Notes: generated by a model not told the origin, from the letters alone. A stretch of 64,000 nucleotides of DNA from Diphasiastrum complanatum (GCA_029204225.1 CM055095.1:20139348-20203347), one strand, 5' to 3'; numbered from the stretch's first letter, positions 25,700-37,640 are shown. A program made the numbers and translations.

Positions 25700-25899
25700 A
25701 ACTGATAATACAGTTGCTCTATTTTTCATGCATCTCCTTGTCTTGTGCCATTTGTCTTGATTGCTAGAATAGAATGTGTTCTGTGATGTGCAGTCGCGTG
25801 TCTAGGCTCCTGTGAGGCTTCCGTGCAAAAGAAAATTTTAAAACACAAAATCGTTCGCAACAACGAAAACGAAAAAGACACAGTTTCGCTTTCGCAACA
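25700..25899 (+). repeat. copia LTR, 3' portion recognised
   Basis: Aligned blocks shared with 33068-33206 and 34128-34315 include TTGCTCTATTT, TCTTGATTG-TAGAATA, TGTTCTGTGATG-G-AGTCG-GTGTCT, GAG-CTTCCG and the end CGCAACA. The LTR probably begins upstream near 25340, but that end is not resolved. Confidence 0.75.
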
Positions 25900-25950
25900 C
25901 AGTTGCACATAGATCTAGCACTAATAAGATAGAATCAATCTAGCTTGACA

Positions 25951-26075
25951 ATTCTAAGGCAAGGCGGCACACTAAACATGCATCATACATTCACCATTCA
26001 TCATACACATTCTAAGACAAGAGCACACTAAACATGCATCATACATTCACCATTCATCATACACATTCAAAGGCA
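25951..26075. repeat. two tandem copies of a ~58-bp unit
   Basis: ATTCTAAGRCAAG followed by CACTAAACATGCATCATAC and ATTCACCATTCATCATACAC repeats at 25951 and 26009; a third partial start (ATTCAAAGGCAA) is at 26065. Confidence 0.9.
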
Positions 26076-26079
26076 ACTT

Positions 26080-29000
26080 GTGATTGAAAAAACAACTGTT
26101 GACGTGGTGATGGGTATTGATTTGGTGCAGTTGGTCGTGGTTGGTAGACCTGAGCACTCCACTTCAGTTGCTATGTCGTCTAACACTCAACACCCGCTTG
26201 TATACATTAATGACCTTGACGATGATACAGCTTCCCAGTTAGAGGCCTTTTCCCAAGAAGTCTGAAACCAAAGCCAATAAACTTTCTCATAAGTTGTAGA
26301 GCCTTCTTGCAGTCAACTTCAACGCACCCATCTCCATAGAACTTTGGACTATACTTTGCTAATCTCAGTGAGGATAAACTCCATGATTGCAAAATCCATG
26401 AACGCCCCTGTTTTGTTGGATTTATCTCCTCTACTCTCCTAAATCTTATGTTAATCTGCCTCCATTCATGCTGCTGCATTTTTACTTGTGTTTTCCCACA
26501 GTCATTGAAAGAACATTGGTAGTAGATAGCCAATTCATTTGAAATTGATCATAGCAATAGATAGTATAAAAATATATATTCACGTCACAACAAATGGTGA
26601 TCTCTCCAATATAGTGAGCAACATCGATAATCACTTGAAAATCTTACCAAAATACAAGAACCATAAGGATTAGAATTCCAATAACTTGACCAAATTCACA
26701 ACTTGGAATTAGAGCTAGTGTGAGCCCATTTTCAATTGGCAGGTAATGATCATGCATAGTTGGCCATTAAAATAGCAAATTGTGATGGTTGTGAGGTGAT
26801 GACCTCAATGATTGATGTCACTAACAAATAAAAGCTCAAAGTATGTTGGGGAGGGAAATGATCAACAATTTCAGTTAGTCTCGGAATCAAGATAATGAGA
26901 CTAGGAGAATATTGAGTGGGCGAGAAAAATAAAGAAGGTATTTAGTATTGATGTTTTACTTTTGAGATATATATCATTATGGAGAGCTTGTGAATCATGG
27001 TCAATTTTGATGCATTATGTTATCAACAACTTACTCCTTTTTATTATTGATTGGAATTAAGTAAGCATATGTCATTAGTACCTTTACTTGAATTGTACAT
27101 TATTGTCAAGCTATATGTTTAACTACTATGTATATGCAAATGCAAAATAGTTTTATATGATTCACTTTATTGTCATTTATTATTTCTGTTAAGCTTGTTT
27201 TGAATTTTTTTTATGAAAGAGTAATTCCTCAGTTCATAGAGCTTCCCAGTAGCTAATGTGCCCCCATGTTATCCCAATCTTGGAATGGTACATGAACTTA
27301 GAAATTCTAGCTAAATCTCAACCATCCCTTAACACCCATATGAGGGTCTTACACACGTGTTGTATCTAGCACTTGTTGTCAACCATTTGGTGTTTGTAAA
27401 TCACTCCTCGGGATCTCCCATTGCTTATGCTATTATGGTAATGCTTTTATGAGATGTGTTATGTGCCTCATTTAGCTTTTTATTATTATGAAGAACATTA
27501 TCTAATCTCTCACCTCAAAGTTATTTCTCACCTACACATCAAGTGGAATGTGGCCAAGCTGTAAGTCTTGTAAATTGCTATTTTCATTTTATTATCCTGA
27601 CCCAACATCAGGTGGAATGTGGCTAAGACAAAACCCTTTTGTAATCTCACCTACACATGAGGTGGATTGTGGCCAAGCTGTAAGTCTTGTGAATTGCTAT
27701 TTTCATTTTATTATCCTCACCCAACGTTAGGTGAAATGTGGCTAAGACAAATCCCTTTTGTAATCTTGCTTGATGTATTATCGCACCTATTTCAATTCCT
27801 ACACCACCTAAATACCAAAGGATTGAAAGACTTGGCTAGTCTTTGTAAGTTATAGGTCAAAGATGAGAAAAAGAGAATTGTAGAATTATAGTTCAATTGT
27901 GACAATGATTAACTTCTTTATTGATGATTTCTCAATTAGGTTATTTGCAGCTAAACCATGTTATTTGTCGATGTAGTTAGCTTTTAAGGTCTTTTAACTA
28001 CTCCATGCAACACAAACCTAGGTAAAGATTCTGAAATGCTAGTCTCTTGCACAAGCTTGAGAAGCAAACTTTGAAAACAATCCATTTAACCAAGAAGAAG
28101 CTAGTAGTAAAGCCCAAATTTCAAGTTCTTTATCTATAAAGAGATGTGAGAATTGAATGGAGTTGGTCTTCAAAGAGAGGAGAGCCTAGTGCTACAAATT
28201 AATCTTGGAAGATGGCTTTATTGGTGGTACATAAGTAGTGTGGTATGAATTGAGATCATGGCTATGTCCAAAGATCTTTTCAAAGTAAAGAATAATAGCT
28301 TCTAATATTTACAAGTTATGGTGAATGGCATCATCTTTTTCTAATCCACTACTTCTTTTTTTTTACGTTGAGCTTCAAAATTTTTGAAGAAGAACAAAAA
28401 CAACTAAGCCACAAGAAATAAGTCTTTTTCTCAAGGTAGTTATCATCTTGTTTTGCTCTAGAACCCTTAGCTTCTTAGTTCTCTTCCATGATGTCCCAAT
28501 GGGGTCAGCCGTAAGAGTGTTTTAATCAATGACATGGTTCAATCATGCAAGGATCAGGAAGGTTTCAACATCAATAATCTTCTTTGGGTCTTTTTGAAGC
28601 CTTTAAGAATTTATTAGTGCAAGATAGTCTAAGCTCTATATGGTAATCATTGTTGTCAAGAGTGATATATATATTCTCTTTACAATTGAATATATGTGTT
28701 GTTTATTATGTTGGGAACTTTGTCTTCTTCACTTATTGGCACTTGTGTGGGTTGGGAAGGTATGGATAATAAGACAACAAAGAATCAAGTTATCTATGTA
28801 GACTCTACTCAAGCCTTTTCTTTCCAATGTGTGCATTAAAACAAGCTTAAAACTTTTTGTAGTAAATCCTAATAATGGGATATACAATACTAGGTTATGG
28901 CCACTTGAAACATTCATGATTATGTACAACAACTTTTTAAATATTCAGCCTTCTCTTGAGATGCTCTAGCGACATTTTGCATGATTGTATTGAGAAGGCA

Positions 29001-30690
29001 TAATGGGCAGCCCAAAATCACGAATCTCTTGTCCCCTAGCTTTTGTGATTATTTGTAGATTTCACACAGCAGAATACAATGCATTTAAAGTTGTTGGCCC
29101 TATGGTTTTGCATACACAACATAGCAATTTTTAGTGTATGTTAGCAAGACTTTACCCAACATAATGGACATGAGTCAAATCAAGAGTATGACTTTATACA
29201 TAAGACCATAATCAGAGTACTTAAACTTGTAATAATAATGCATAAATCCATAGAAGCCTTAGTAGTTGGTCATTGAGGTAAGAACTAGATGTGAATGTAA
29301 TAATGAGCTACAAATGCATTTTCACATAACTTTCATGCAAAGTATGTATGTAGAGCAAAGACTTTTACATGAGTTCCACACTAAAAAGCCTTTGGGTTCT
29401 AAAACTCAAGCTAGATAAAATTCCACTTAAATGCCTCTATTTGTACAAAAAAACAAAAGACTTATTTAATGCACTTGTTTTTAATAAGTGCTTCTATATG
29501 CAAACATTTAAAAGTCAATTGTGTTTGTAACTAACTTTAGATTGCATGCTTCCACATATTTTAGTATAATTTTTTTGAAATTAGCAAACTTTGTTGCTTG
29601 CCTCATTGTCGTCCAAGCTCTCAAATGAAACATTTTCATAAGAAGTATAAATTTACTTTTGGAGTTTAATGTCTACAAGCAACAACAATTACTACTTTAG
29701 AATGACTTCTTACTTTCTTTACCTTTGCATTGTAGGTAGCAAAGCCAATACACATTTCTTTATGGATTACAACAAAGATTTTATGTGTTACATTGAACCA
29801 TTCAAAGTATAATTTATGGCATTCACATTGGTAACCAAGTTACCTTCATTGGGAATGCAACCTCCACACCATAGATTCCTTATTTATTTTAGATTGTGTG
29901 TGATATTTTTGAATATATTATTTCAAGATAAAAACAAAAAGTGAATGATACCAAACTTGACTTGGCATTCCACAAAAGAATGCTAAGGACATCATGAATA
30001 GTGGGTGATGAGCTAGAAGGTACTTGGAACACGAGCCTTGAGTGACTCATTAGTTTTATTCATTTTTGCCACTTATGTTCTCTTGTGAAGCATGCTTATT
30101 CCACATGCGAGGGAATTGGACTCTCTGTACACTTTATAAATGGATTGAGATACATGGTTGGAAATTTAATTATCTTTATAGAGAAGTAACTTGCACATCA
30201 CGTGACCATGGATGGATGAAACATCATATACTTTGGTTGAAGTTTTTTTGGCTTACATGCCAAGATTAACAAATTACTAATTTTCTTCCTATTTTCTTGT
30301 TAAAGCGAGCTATATGGATGCGATAATTTCATTTAGGTGAGATATTTGAAATATATGAATGGATTGGGACTCTATTTATTGATGTTTATGGATTTAATGT
30401 GTAAGTTGGCACAATCTACCTAGAGTGTACCAATGTTTTTGCCTCTAGATAGAGAAATTGTATACTTTACATAGGCTTGTTTCCATATTTACAAGTGTAG
30501 TATCAAATGTCACCATATTGCCTATATTGTACATGGGCTTTTGTGGGTTAAACCACATATCATATTTGCATCCTTCACAAATTTTCCTTCCAATGAAAAG
30601 TTACACAAACTTGCAAAATTGTTTTGCTTCAAAATTTGCAAACTTTGAAAATTAATATGAACAAATATTTGATGCCAAAGATTACTCTAA
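26080..30690. other. AT-rich spacer, no gene recognised
   Basis: About 4.6 kb of AT-rich DNA. Open frames are short (60-108 codons) and none carries a recognisable domain. The only clear structure is the tandem duplication at 27526-27764. Confidence 0.6.
27526..27764. repeat. 119-bp tandem duplication
   Basis: Units start at 27526 and 27645 (TCTCACCTACACAT). Each contains TGTGGCCAAGCTGTAAGTCT, TTGCTATTTTCATTTTATTA and GTGGCTAAGACAAA. Within each unit GTGGAATGTGGC recurs, suggesting an older half-unit duplication. Confidence 0.92.
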
Positions 30691-30691
30691 C

Positions 30692-30769
30692 CATCAATAG
30701 TGCTTATTATGGATTGATCAAATGAATTTGCATCAATAGTGCTTATTATGGCTTGATCAAATGAATTTG
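30692..30769. repeat. 39-bp tandem duplication
   Basis: CATCAATAGTGCTTATTATG followed by G(A/C)TTGATCAAATGAATTTG occurs twice in tandem, with one substitution. Confidence 0.95.
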
Positions 30770-30784
30770 CATTTAACTTGTACA

Positions 30785-30845
30785 TTCAATTTCTGTGAAC
30801 TCTTGCTCCTGTAGCAATCATTCTATAGTAATTCTTGAGGGCCAA
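30785..30845 (-). pseudogene. copia protease-region sliver
   Basis: About 60 bp on the minus strand (AAGAATTACTATAGAATG, ATTGCTACAGGAGCAAGAGT) matches 1042-1090 of the first copia, encoding a KNYYRMIATGARVHRN-like peptide between protease and pre-integrase. No other copia sequence adjoins it. Confidence 0.7.
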
Positions 30846-31119
30846 GGTCTCCTGAGAGAGGACGAAGGAGAGAAAGTTAGATTCACGGGAGGAGAGACCA
30901 AGTTCAGTCATGAGATAGGATAAGGTTGAGGGAGTAAATGAATTTCCTGATATGGTCCCATGTGACAAATCTTTTTTGGGTAAGACTAAGGTAGAGTATT
31001 TTTTTCAATCATTGCTAGAGGCTTGGAATTGATGGTGATAGCTTTAGAGAACCACAAGGGCTCAAGACCTATATGGACTTGAACAAAGGAGGGAGAAAAG
31101 TGGAGAAGATGAAAGAAGA

Positions 31120-31565
31120 GCAGGTGAACTTAAGGAAATATGATTGGGAATTGCTAACATTAGACAACCATTCGAGGGTACAAAGTTGAACAGCGAGACA
31201 ATATTCTAGAGGTTAGCACGAGCGAGGGGAGAATTAAAAACATATATGTTGACAACATTGAAAGAAAACCCACATTTAAAAATAGTGCAGATGTTAGCTC
31301 ATCCTCCAAGGAAAGAGGAGTGAGAAGCAAGCTTATAGAGTCTAGCAACAAGGGTCACCAAACCACCATTGGTACAGTAAGTAGGAGTGTAGGAGTAGAT
31401 GAAATTTTGGACAAACATTTCAAGGAGAAAATAACTCAATTTGATTTCTTGAAGGCAAACCACCAGGTTGGAGTGATAGAGAGATAAGAGATAGTGAAAG
31501 AGCAAAGAACAGCGAATAGCAGAATTGAGCCCTCTAATATTCCAAGCAATCACATTCACGAGGGG
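31120..31565 (-). pseudogene. LINE (non-LTR retrotransposon) ORF2 endonuclease remnant
   Basis: On the minus strand VNVIAWNIRGLNSAIR (from about 31560) and SNLVVCLQEIKLS (31469-31430) match the N-terminus of apurinic-type endonucleases of plant L1-like LINEs: the WN-GL start and the catalytic QE pair. After a frameshift the domain continues as FSFNVVNIYVFNSPLARANL, followed by a TAG where Trp is usual, then NIVSLFNFVPSNGCLM. No reverse transcriptase follows. The frames at 31600-32180 (-), with a basic stretch near 32050, may be the end of ORF1, but they lack a motif I can name. Confidence 0.8.
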
Positions 31566-32319
31566 TAAAGTGAGAGAGTGGAGGAGTAAAGCATGTATGC
31601 TAAGAATACAAAATAGAAGATAGAGGAGCGACGTGAGAGAAAGTTCCAGGTTTTGCGCCAGAGCTATGAATGCGCGAATGTGCAACATATGAATCATGGG
31701 CTTCAGCACGTGCCAATGCCTTGGGAGAGCTACTAGTGAAAACCTTGTTGATTTGGTTTTGTTTCATTTCAGTTGGAGGACTCCATAGATGAGTAGGAGG
31801 AGTTAGAGTAGCGGACAAAAGGCTCTCATAAGATAGTTCGTTGAAAGGAGCTGCGTTGCCTTTGCTTTTTCTGGTTTTCCTTTTTCAATTTGAGTAAGTT
31901 CTGAATTTTCGTGGTTCTAAATGAGGAACTGATGTTTGTAGGGCTCGCAGACAGAAGTATCTCTTTAAATGTCGTATGAGGTAGCCCAATTAAACAGGTA
32001 TGAGACATCAATATGCGTACCTGCTAGAATTGGACTATCTTCATCATTGAACAAGAAAGGGGGCTTTGCTTTTTTGGAGCTCCGCTTTTGAAGGTTTCTC
32101 TTTTTTGTCAGCTTGGTGGGTGTACATTTTCTGGGAAAGGACATCTGGATGCGATCTCTGCTAGAGGCATCTTCGTTCATAATGACTTTGTTAGTAGCAG
32201 TAACTTGGAGATTCTGATCTGTAATGAGCTAGCTTATAACATGATTGGGCTGGTGGTCCACAGCTCTCTTCCCATAAAAGGAAAAATCATCTTTGATCTG
32301 TTCTGCGGCTGCGCTGGTA

Positions 32320-32322
<3 letters not shown>

Positions 32323-32363
<41 letters not shown>
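32323..32363. repeat. (TC)n microsatellite
   Basis: About 20 uninterrupted TC units. Confidence 0.95.
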
Positions 32364-32364
<1 letters not shown>

Positions 32365-33067
32365 AGGTACCTCCTTACGTCAAACTATGCCAAAACAACA
32401 GAACTTCATTTCTAAAGGTCCTACACCAATACCACCCCTAGCCTACACTATAATATTTTTTGAAAAAATTTGCCCCCTCTTTTGATTGATAAGCTCTAAA
32501 AAGGTTTTTAGCTTACCTCAAACGGATGGACAGGATTTGTTACTTCCCATCAAGGCAAAATACCACTATGCATGAAGCTTCCTCACAAACCACTATACAT
32601 CATCCAGTTTCGACCAAAGTTTCTTCAAAACACTTTGTGAAGAAAATTCAGTAGGTTGCTCATATTGAGAAGTGCGCCCTATCAAGCTTTCCTTCTCTGG
32701 TTTCTACCTTATGGTAAGTGGACCATACTAGCAATCATCTCTTTCGTTGATGACTACTTTTTGGTTTATCACATTTTAGATGTATGTAGGAAAATTGGAT
32801 CTCTCTCTACACATTTGTCATAGACACCTTAATGACTCTTTTCAAACCTTACAATCACTCAAACAAATTGAGTAGGGTTGAACAATGTGACTTGGATCTC
32901 AATCTCTTTTCTAGAACTCTCAATTTAAGCCAATCTATGTCAAATTCTACAAAAGATTTGCATAGATGCTCTATATGCACTAGAAACTCTCAAAGGTTTC
33001 ACTTGGAGGACAAATCCAAGGATGTTTTCTATCAAATTGATGCTTCTAAACTTGACCCTATCACTCT
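32364..33067. other. spacer, no gene recognised
   Basis: No convincing coding block. A short plus-strand peptide near 32725 (ISFVDDYFLVYH) faintly recalls the FIDDYSR integrase motif but has no neighbours to support it. Confidence 0.5.
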
Positions 33068-33271
33068 TGAAATATGTTCTGTGATGCGTAGTCGAGTGTC
33101 TAGGATCCCGTAAGAGCTTCTGCACGAAAAGAAAATTCAAAGACAAAAAATTGTTCGCGAATCAGAAGAGAGAGGACGAACACGAAACGAAAAAGCTTCC
33201 GCGACATGATATCAGAGCCTATAGGTTATCACTACTGATATCCCAGTAGTGATTCTTCCAGACAACACAAT

Positions 33272-34007
33272 ATGGCTACAACAATCCAGACCAGAGTAGC
33301 AATCAGTCTTGATGGTGCAAATTACAGAATCTGAAAATTCAAAATCAAAATACTCCTGAAGGACGAAGGCATCTGGTGTAGCCTCCAGAGGGAGACCCGA
33401 GGAGAGCTGAATGGATCAGAATGAGCACGCAATGGCGATCATCGTTTTGTCCATAAATGAAGATCTACTCATGTAGATTGAAGACTGCGAAAGTAGCCAT
33501 GCAGCGTGGGAAAGATTAAAGCAGAAGTATGAAGTGAGGACTGCAGCTTCAGTCATGCACCTTCACAATCAGCTGCAATCCATACGGTGGGATGGCAACC
33601 GGTTAGATCAGCACGTTGAGAAGATCAGAACGATCTTCACTCAACTCGCTGCAACAGGATAGGAGCACCAGGTCTCAGCACCACAACAACTGATGTACTT
33701 CATGAAATCTCTACCGACGTCCTGTCAGCCGCTGAGAATGCTCATACTGAGTCTACCAGATATGACATTCGACAAAGTAGTCAGTCTTGTCGCTGATGAG
33801 AGACTGATGAGAGACAAAGGAGAGGGAATCAATGATCAAGAGAAGGCTCTCTTCACGAAAGGAAAGAAGAAGAACAAAAACAAACCAAGATTCGAGAAGA
33901 CGAAGTCCTCGAATCAACAATCTTCTTCCTGTGATCACTGCCACAAACCAGGCCATATGGCCAACAAATGCTGGTTCAATCCAGCAATACCTTGCATGCA
34001 CTGCAAG
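33272..34007 (+). pseudogene. copia gag with zinc knuckle
   Basis: ATG at 33272 begins MATTIQTRVAISLDGANYRI, then stops and frame changes follow. The better preserved end (from 33693) includes MYFMKSLPTSCQPLRMLI, a lysine-rich stretch, and the zinc knuckle CDHCHKPGHMANKC (CX2CX4HX4C). Gag would assemble the particle. Stops near 33332 and 33422, and later frame shifts, disable it. Confidence 0.85.
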
Positions 34008-34125
34008 CAGATACTGTAGGATTCGTTTGGCCATTTGCCAATGTGCTAGACTAGGATTGGAATAGAATTGGCTCAATGCATAAATAGAGAAGGCCAAATC
34101 CAGTCTGGTACAAACAATATAGTCG
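34008..34125 (-). pseudogene. inverted copia RT-RNase H segment
   Basis: The minus strand encodes AFSIYALSQFYSNPSLAHWQ and MAKRILQYL, matching AFSVYALSQFSSNPGLAHWQ-MTKRILQYL of the copia at 24530-24625. The DNA matches too (CCAATTCT-TTCCAATCCT, CACATTGGCAAATG-C-AAACG). It lies in the opposite orientation between gag and the 3' LTR of the same family. Confidence 0.88.
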
Positions 34126-34127
34126 CT

Positions 34128-34315
34128 CTATTTCGAGTATCTCTTGGCCTTGTGCTGTGTCTCTTGATTGTTAGAATAAAATATGTTCTGTGATGCGTAG
34201 TCGAGTGTCTGGGATCCCATAAGAGCTTCCGCACGAAAAGAAAACTCAAAGACAGAAAATTGTTTGCGAATCAGAAGAGAGAGGACGAACACGAAACAAA
34301 AAAGCTTCCGCGACA
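34128..34315 (+). repeat. 3' LTR copy (partial)
   Basis: It matches 33068-33206 closely and 25712-25899 more loosely; it ends GCTTCCGCGACA. It abuts minus-strand gypsy gag at 34316. Confidence 0.85.
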
Positions 34316-34826
34316 TTTATTCCATAAATCCATAAAATCTTGTAGGTACGAGTCCAAACTTCGAGTACCCATTTTGCAGTTCACAAATCTTTGGTAAAAA
34401 TCTGAGTCGTCCACAACCACAAACGACTTTCTGAACACCTCCTTAAACTCATCCCATGTGGTAGGTTTAGGTTGCAAGTCACGCCACCACGACGAAGCTT
34501 TATCACAGAAGAACAGAATAACTCTCTATCTTTTTCTCCTCAGGAATTCCGTGTAGATTAAAATAACTGGTCCACTTGGTTAACCAGTCATCCACAATTT
34601 CAGGTTTTTTCTCTTTCTTCTCCCTCAAAAAAGGTTCAGGTTGAAAGCTCAAATTCGAAACAGACAAAGCTCTCACTTGATTCAACAATACTTCCATTTG
34701 TTGATCACGTAAAGTGTTCCTGTTGTTTATCTCACTAAGCGCTTGGCTTAATGACTGGCAAATCTGCAAATAGGTAGGCATTGGCACCTGACCATTGAGA
34801 GCTGCATTTGCATTATTGTCTGTCAT
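34316..34826 (-). pseudogene. gypsy gag (N-terminal and retrotrans_gag core)
   Basis: The frame 34826-34503 starts MTDNNANAALNGQVPMPTYL and includes EIVDDWLTKWTSYFNLHGIP. After a frame break, 34477-34316 carries TTWDEFKEVFRKSFVVVDDS and RSLDSYLQDFMDLWNKC, typical of the retrotransposon gag core (W-x-F...F). It encodes the particle protein. It is cut at 34316 by the copia LTR, so the zinc knuckle is gone. Confidence 0.82.
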
Positions 34827-36395
34827 ATTGATTTCCTGACATGCAAAATTTGCTTAAATTAGTCGAGATCCAATCATCAACTAATAAGTGAAACGTTCAA
34901 AACCTTCATAATTGGCTGATATTATTTAACAAGGTCTTTCACTCAATTTGTGCAAATTTTTGCAAAATCAATATCAGATCAAATTAAACAACAACACCTT
35001 TTTATGACCAAACACTAAAATTCACGAAAAGACTAGGATTTTGAAATCCGTTTGAAATGGACCAACTATGAAAATCGATTAAAAAGATCGATTTTGCAAA
35101 AACACGGGCACTATCTCAAATCGAAATCATTTCAAAAGATCCTGCATGCAACTAACTCGACATGCATAGAATTTTTCAAAAAAACAAAAAAATTTCCGTA
35201 AATGGCCTAGTTGCTAGGAAATCTGCCTTTTGATCTAGAATTGCCAAAAATAGCTACATGCAAGAATTCTACTGATCAAAATCACTGGTTATGCATGCAA
35301 CATGCATTTCAGCATGCATACAGGTCTATCCATACATTTCCATCTTCAAGAAAGCACTATACTGATTTACAAGCATGCATGCATCAGAACGATTTCGAAA
35401 TTTTTTGAGAGGAATCATCAAAAATCACATACTCTACTAAGGTTCATTAGAAAGGCATAGAATCTTCTAACAGGTCCAGCAAGCAATCATAAGCTCAGAT
35501 CATGCAAAAAATACATTTTTGGCCTCCTTCAACAAGCAAAACTTCAATATGTTGGTGTCTAACATCTATCCAAATTGGATGCATGATGGCTCAAATCAGA
35601 GGCAATCCAATATATCTTTAGCTTGAAACAAGAACCAACAGGTTCAGACCCCCAATTGAGAGGTATTCATGCTCAAAAATCATCAAAAATACACTATTTT
35701 TTAGTGTTTTGAGCCCCCTAATGGTGTCTAATCCCTACCAAACTTCACGAAAGCCTAGGGAAAGCTTCATTACATCTCTAAAAACGTTCATACCAAGTCT
35801 TGGCTGAAAATTTTGAGATCTACCCCAAAATTAGTCTAAAAACCATCAAAAAACCTTGTTTTTTGACCAATTTTGACCAAAATTTGTGGGGAAAATCCAC
35901 AAATTCGTGCAATCAGATCTAAATCCCTGTAAATCCATTGCATACAAGCACTAAAAGTTCTGATTCAAGTCAACCATGGTTTCTATAGCCCATTTATGGC
36001 CCAAAAACCCCAATTTTTGATCCAAAATCATTATCTAGTCAACCTTTTGACTATTCAAACATCATGCAATCATTAAATTCTGTAATTAATGACTGTAAAA
36101 CAGTAAATACAATTTGGAAAACATACTACACCAGATCCTATAACCAATTCCTTGCAATAACCATCAATTCTAGGTGAAAAAATTCACTAAATTCATCAAA
36201 AATCCTATGATTTCCATCAAAATTCAGGGAGCAAATCCACAATTATGATTATTAGGCTGAAAGTACACCAAGGATCTGAGAATTCACCTTCTTGAAATTG
36301 AATTCCAACACCTGGAAGAAGAAGCAAAGAGCTACACCAAAAGAACTGCAAAATCCAAGATCCTCAAACTCCACCTCCTGGTAGATGTGATCCAA
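34827..36395 (-). other. long non-coding leader of the gypsy element
   Basis: Between primer binding site and gag ATG lie about 1.57 kb without open frames over 70 codons, rich in short A/T runs and CATCAAAAA-like motifs. A long untranslated leader is known in several plant gypsy groups. Confidence 0.65.
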
Positions 36396-36407
36396 GCTCT
36401 GATACCA
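36396..36407 (-). promoter_or_regulatory. primer binding site
   Basis: TGGTATCAGAGC on the minus strand, complementary to the 3' end of plant initiator methionine tRNA; it primes minus-strand DNA synthesis. It sits 2 bp inside the LTR end at 36410. Confidence 0.85.
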
Positions 36408-36409
36408 AG

Positions 36410-36655
36410 TGAAGATCTTCAGGATTCCAATCACATGCAAACCAAAAGGACACCTGTGGAGCATGAACCACCCAACCAATATGGAGAGGCTAGTCAATAC
36501 CCTAACCAATCCACCCCCAAGCCACAATGAAGAACACAAGAGAGAAGAGGAGAAACTGGCTCAAGAATCACAATTCACAATAGGAGGATGGGCGAGTTTT
36601 GACTAGAATTATTTCCCTCAAGAGAGAGAGAATATTTCCTTTAGGATTCCCATGC
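36410..36655 (-). repeat. partial 5' LTR of gypsy element
   Basis: It starts TGAAGATCTTC on the plus strand and is homologous to the R/U5-side part of the LTR at 41445-41909. It breaks at about 36655 into plus-strand copia integrase, losing roughly the upstream half. Confidence 0.7.
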
Positions 36656-37640
36656 AACCTAAATTGAGCTATAGTGCTATATTGGATGGAAGGACATCTT
36701 TTGAGATGTTGTTCAAGAGGAGGCCGAATAGCATAACTTTTGGATGCACTTGCTATGTTAATATAACTCTTGATGATAGGACAAAGGAGGATCCATCTTA
36801 AAGGAAAGGTATATTGATTTGATATAGTGAGGTGAGTAAAGCCTATAAGGTTTACATTCCTATTACTAATAAGGTGATTATTGGTAGAGATGTCATCTTT
36901 GATGAGGGGAACATTCCAAAAGTGTCTTCAAGTAATGATGTTGTGTATGGATCTAACAATCTTGACGTTGATGATATGGATCCTACTTTAGATGGTGATG
37001 ATGAAGCCAAGGAGAACATCAAGAGAAAGAAAAACACCTTCAAGGCTCACATATGATGATAAAGGTAAGCAAGTTGTTGCTAGAACAAACTATGCTTTCC
37101 TAACCTCTTTTGATGAACCTACATGTGTAGATGAAGCAAGGAACAAAGAGGAGTGGATCCAAGCAATGGATCTTGAGTATCAAGCTCTTATGAAGAACAA
37201 AAGATGGAGATTGGTGGAGTTACCTAAGTACAAGAAAGCTTTTGGATGCAAATGGATCTTCAAGATGAAGACTAACCAAGATCGATTTATCAATAAGCAT
37301 AAGGCAAGGTTGGTGGCCCAGGGATCTACACAAGAACATGGTTGACTACGATGAGACCTTTGCACCCGTGGCAAAGATGGTAAGCATTTGGGTCATCATC
37401 TCTCTTGCTACTCTTTTTGGATGAGATCTATGGCAAATGGACATTACATATGCATTTTTGAATGGTGATATTGAGGAGGAAGTGTACATGGAGCAACCCG
37501 AGAGCTACATTTTCTCTACAAAGCCAAATCATGTTTGTCTTCTACAAGAGAGCTTGTATGGTCTTAAGCAAAGCACCAAGGAGTTGGTACTAAGCTTAGC
37601 ACATTTTTACTCTCTCAAAATTTTGTTATGAGTGAGTATG
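36656..37640 (+). pseudogene. copia integrase tail and RT N-terminus fragment
   Basis: It begins in the integrase C-terminal region (ILDGRTSFEMLFKRRPN, TFGCTCYVNI), passes YKVYIPITNKVIIGRDVIFD, the linker RRTSRERKTPSRLTYDD, and RT blocks DEARNKEEWIQAMDLEYQAL, FGCKWIFKMK, HKARLVAQG, MDITYAFLNGDIEEEVYMEQ and ESLYGLKQS. It stops before YVDD. Frameshifts occur near 36805, 37050 and 37345. There is no LTR on either side that belongs to it with certainty. Confidence 0.88.

Larger units (their letters stand above)
24130..25899 (+). mobile_element. 3' half of a Ty1/copia retrotransposon
   Basis: It starts at the RT active site region and runs through RNase H into an LTR whose end (TTCGCTTTCGCAACA, 25899) matches the LTR ends at 33206 and 34315. 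Everything upstream of RT motif YVDD is missing. It is the same family as the scrambled copia at 33068-34315. Confidence 0.88.
33068..34315 (+). mobile_element. scrambled, deleted Ty1/copia element
   Basis: It is flanked by two LTR copies (33068-33206 and 34128-34315) that are over 90% alike in their shared part. The first LTR is followed directly by a primer binding site (TGATATCAGAGCC, 33207-33219) and gag. After the zinc knuckle there is no protease, integrase or forward RT; instead an inverted pol segment (34008-34125) joins gag to the 3' LTR. It belongs to the same family as 24130-25899. Confidence 0.85.
34316..36655 (-). mobile_element. Ty3/gypsy element, 5' part only
   Basis: Minus-strand order: partial LTR (36410-36655), primer binding site TGGTATCAGAGC (36396-36407), a 1.57-kb leader, and gag cut off at 34316. 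The LTR shares diverged blocks (CCRCCCAACCAAT, CCCCCAAGCCA, GAGGAGAA-GAGAAACTGG) with the LTR at 41445-41909. Pol and the 3' LTR are missing. Confidence 0.8.

Noticed and set aside
25951-26075. Possible CRISPR-like array
   Set aside because: Two to three direct, contiguous ~58-bp units without spacers in a plant nuclear context; an ordinary tandem duplication.
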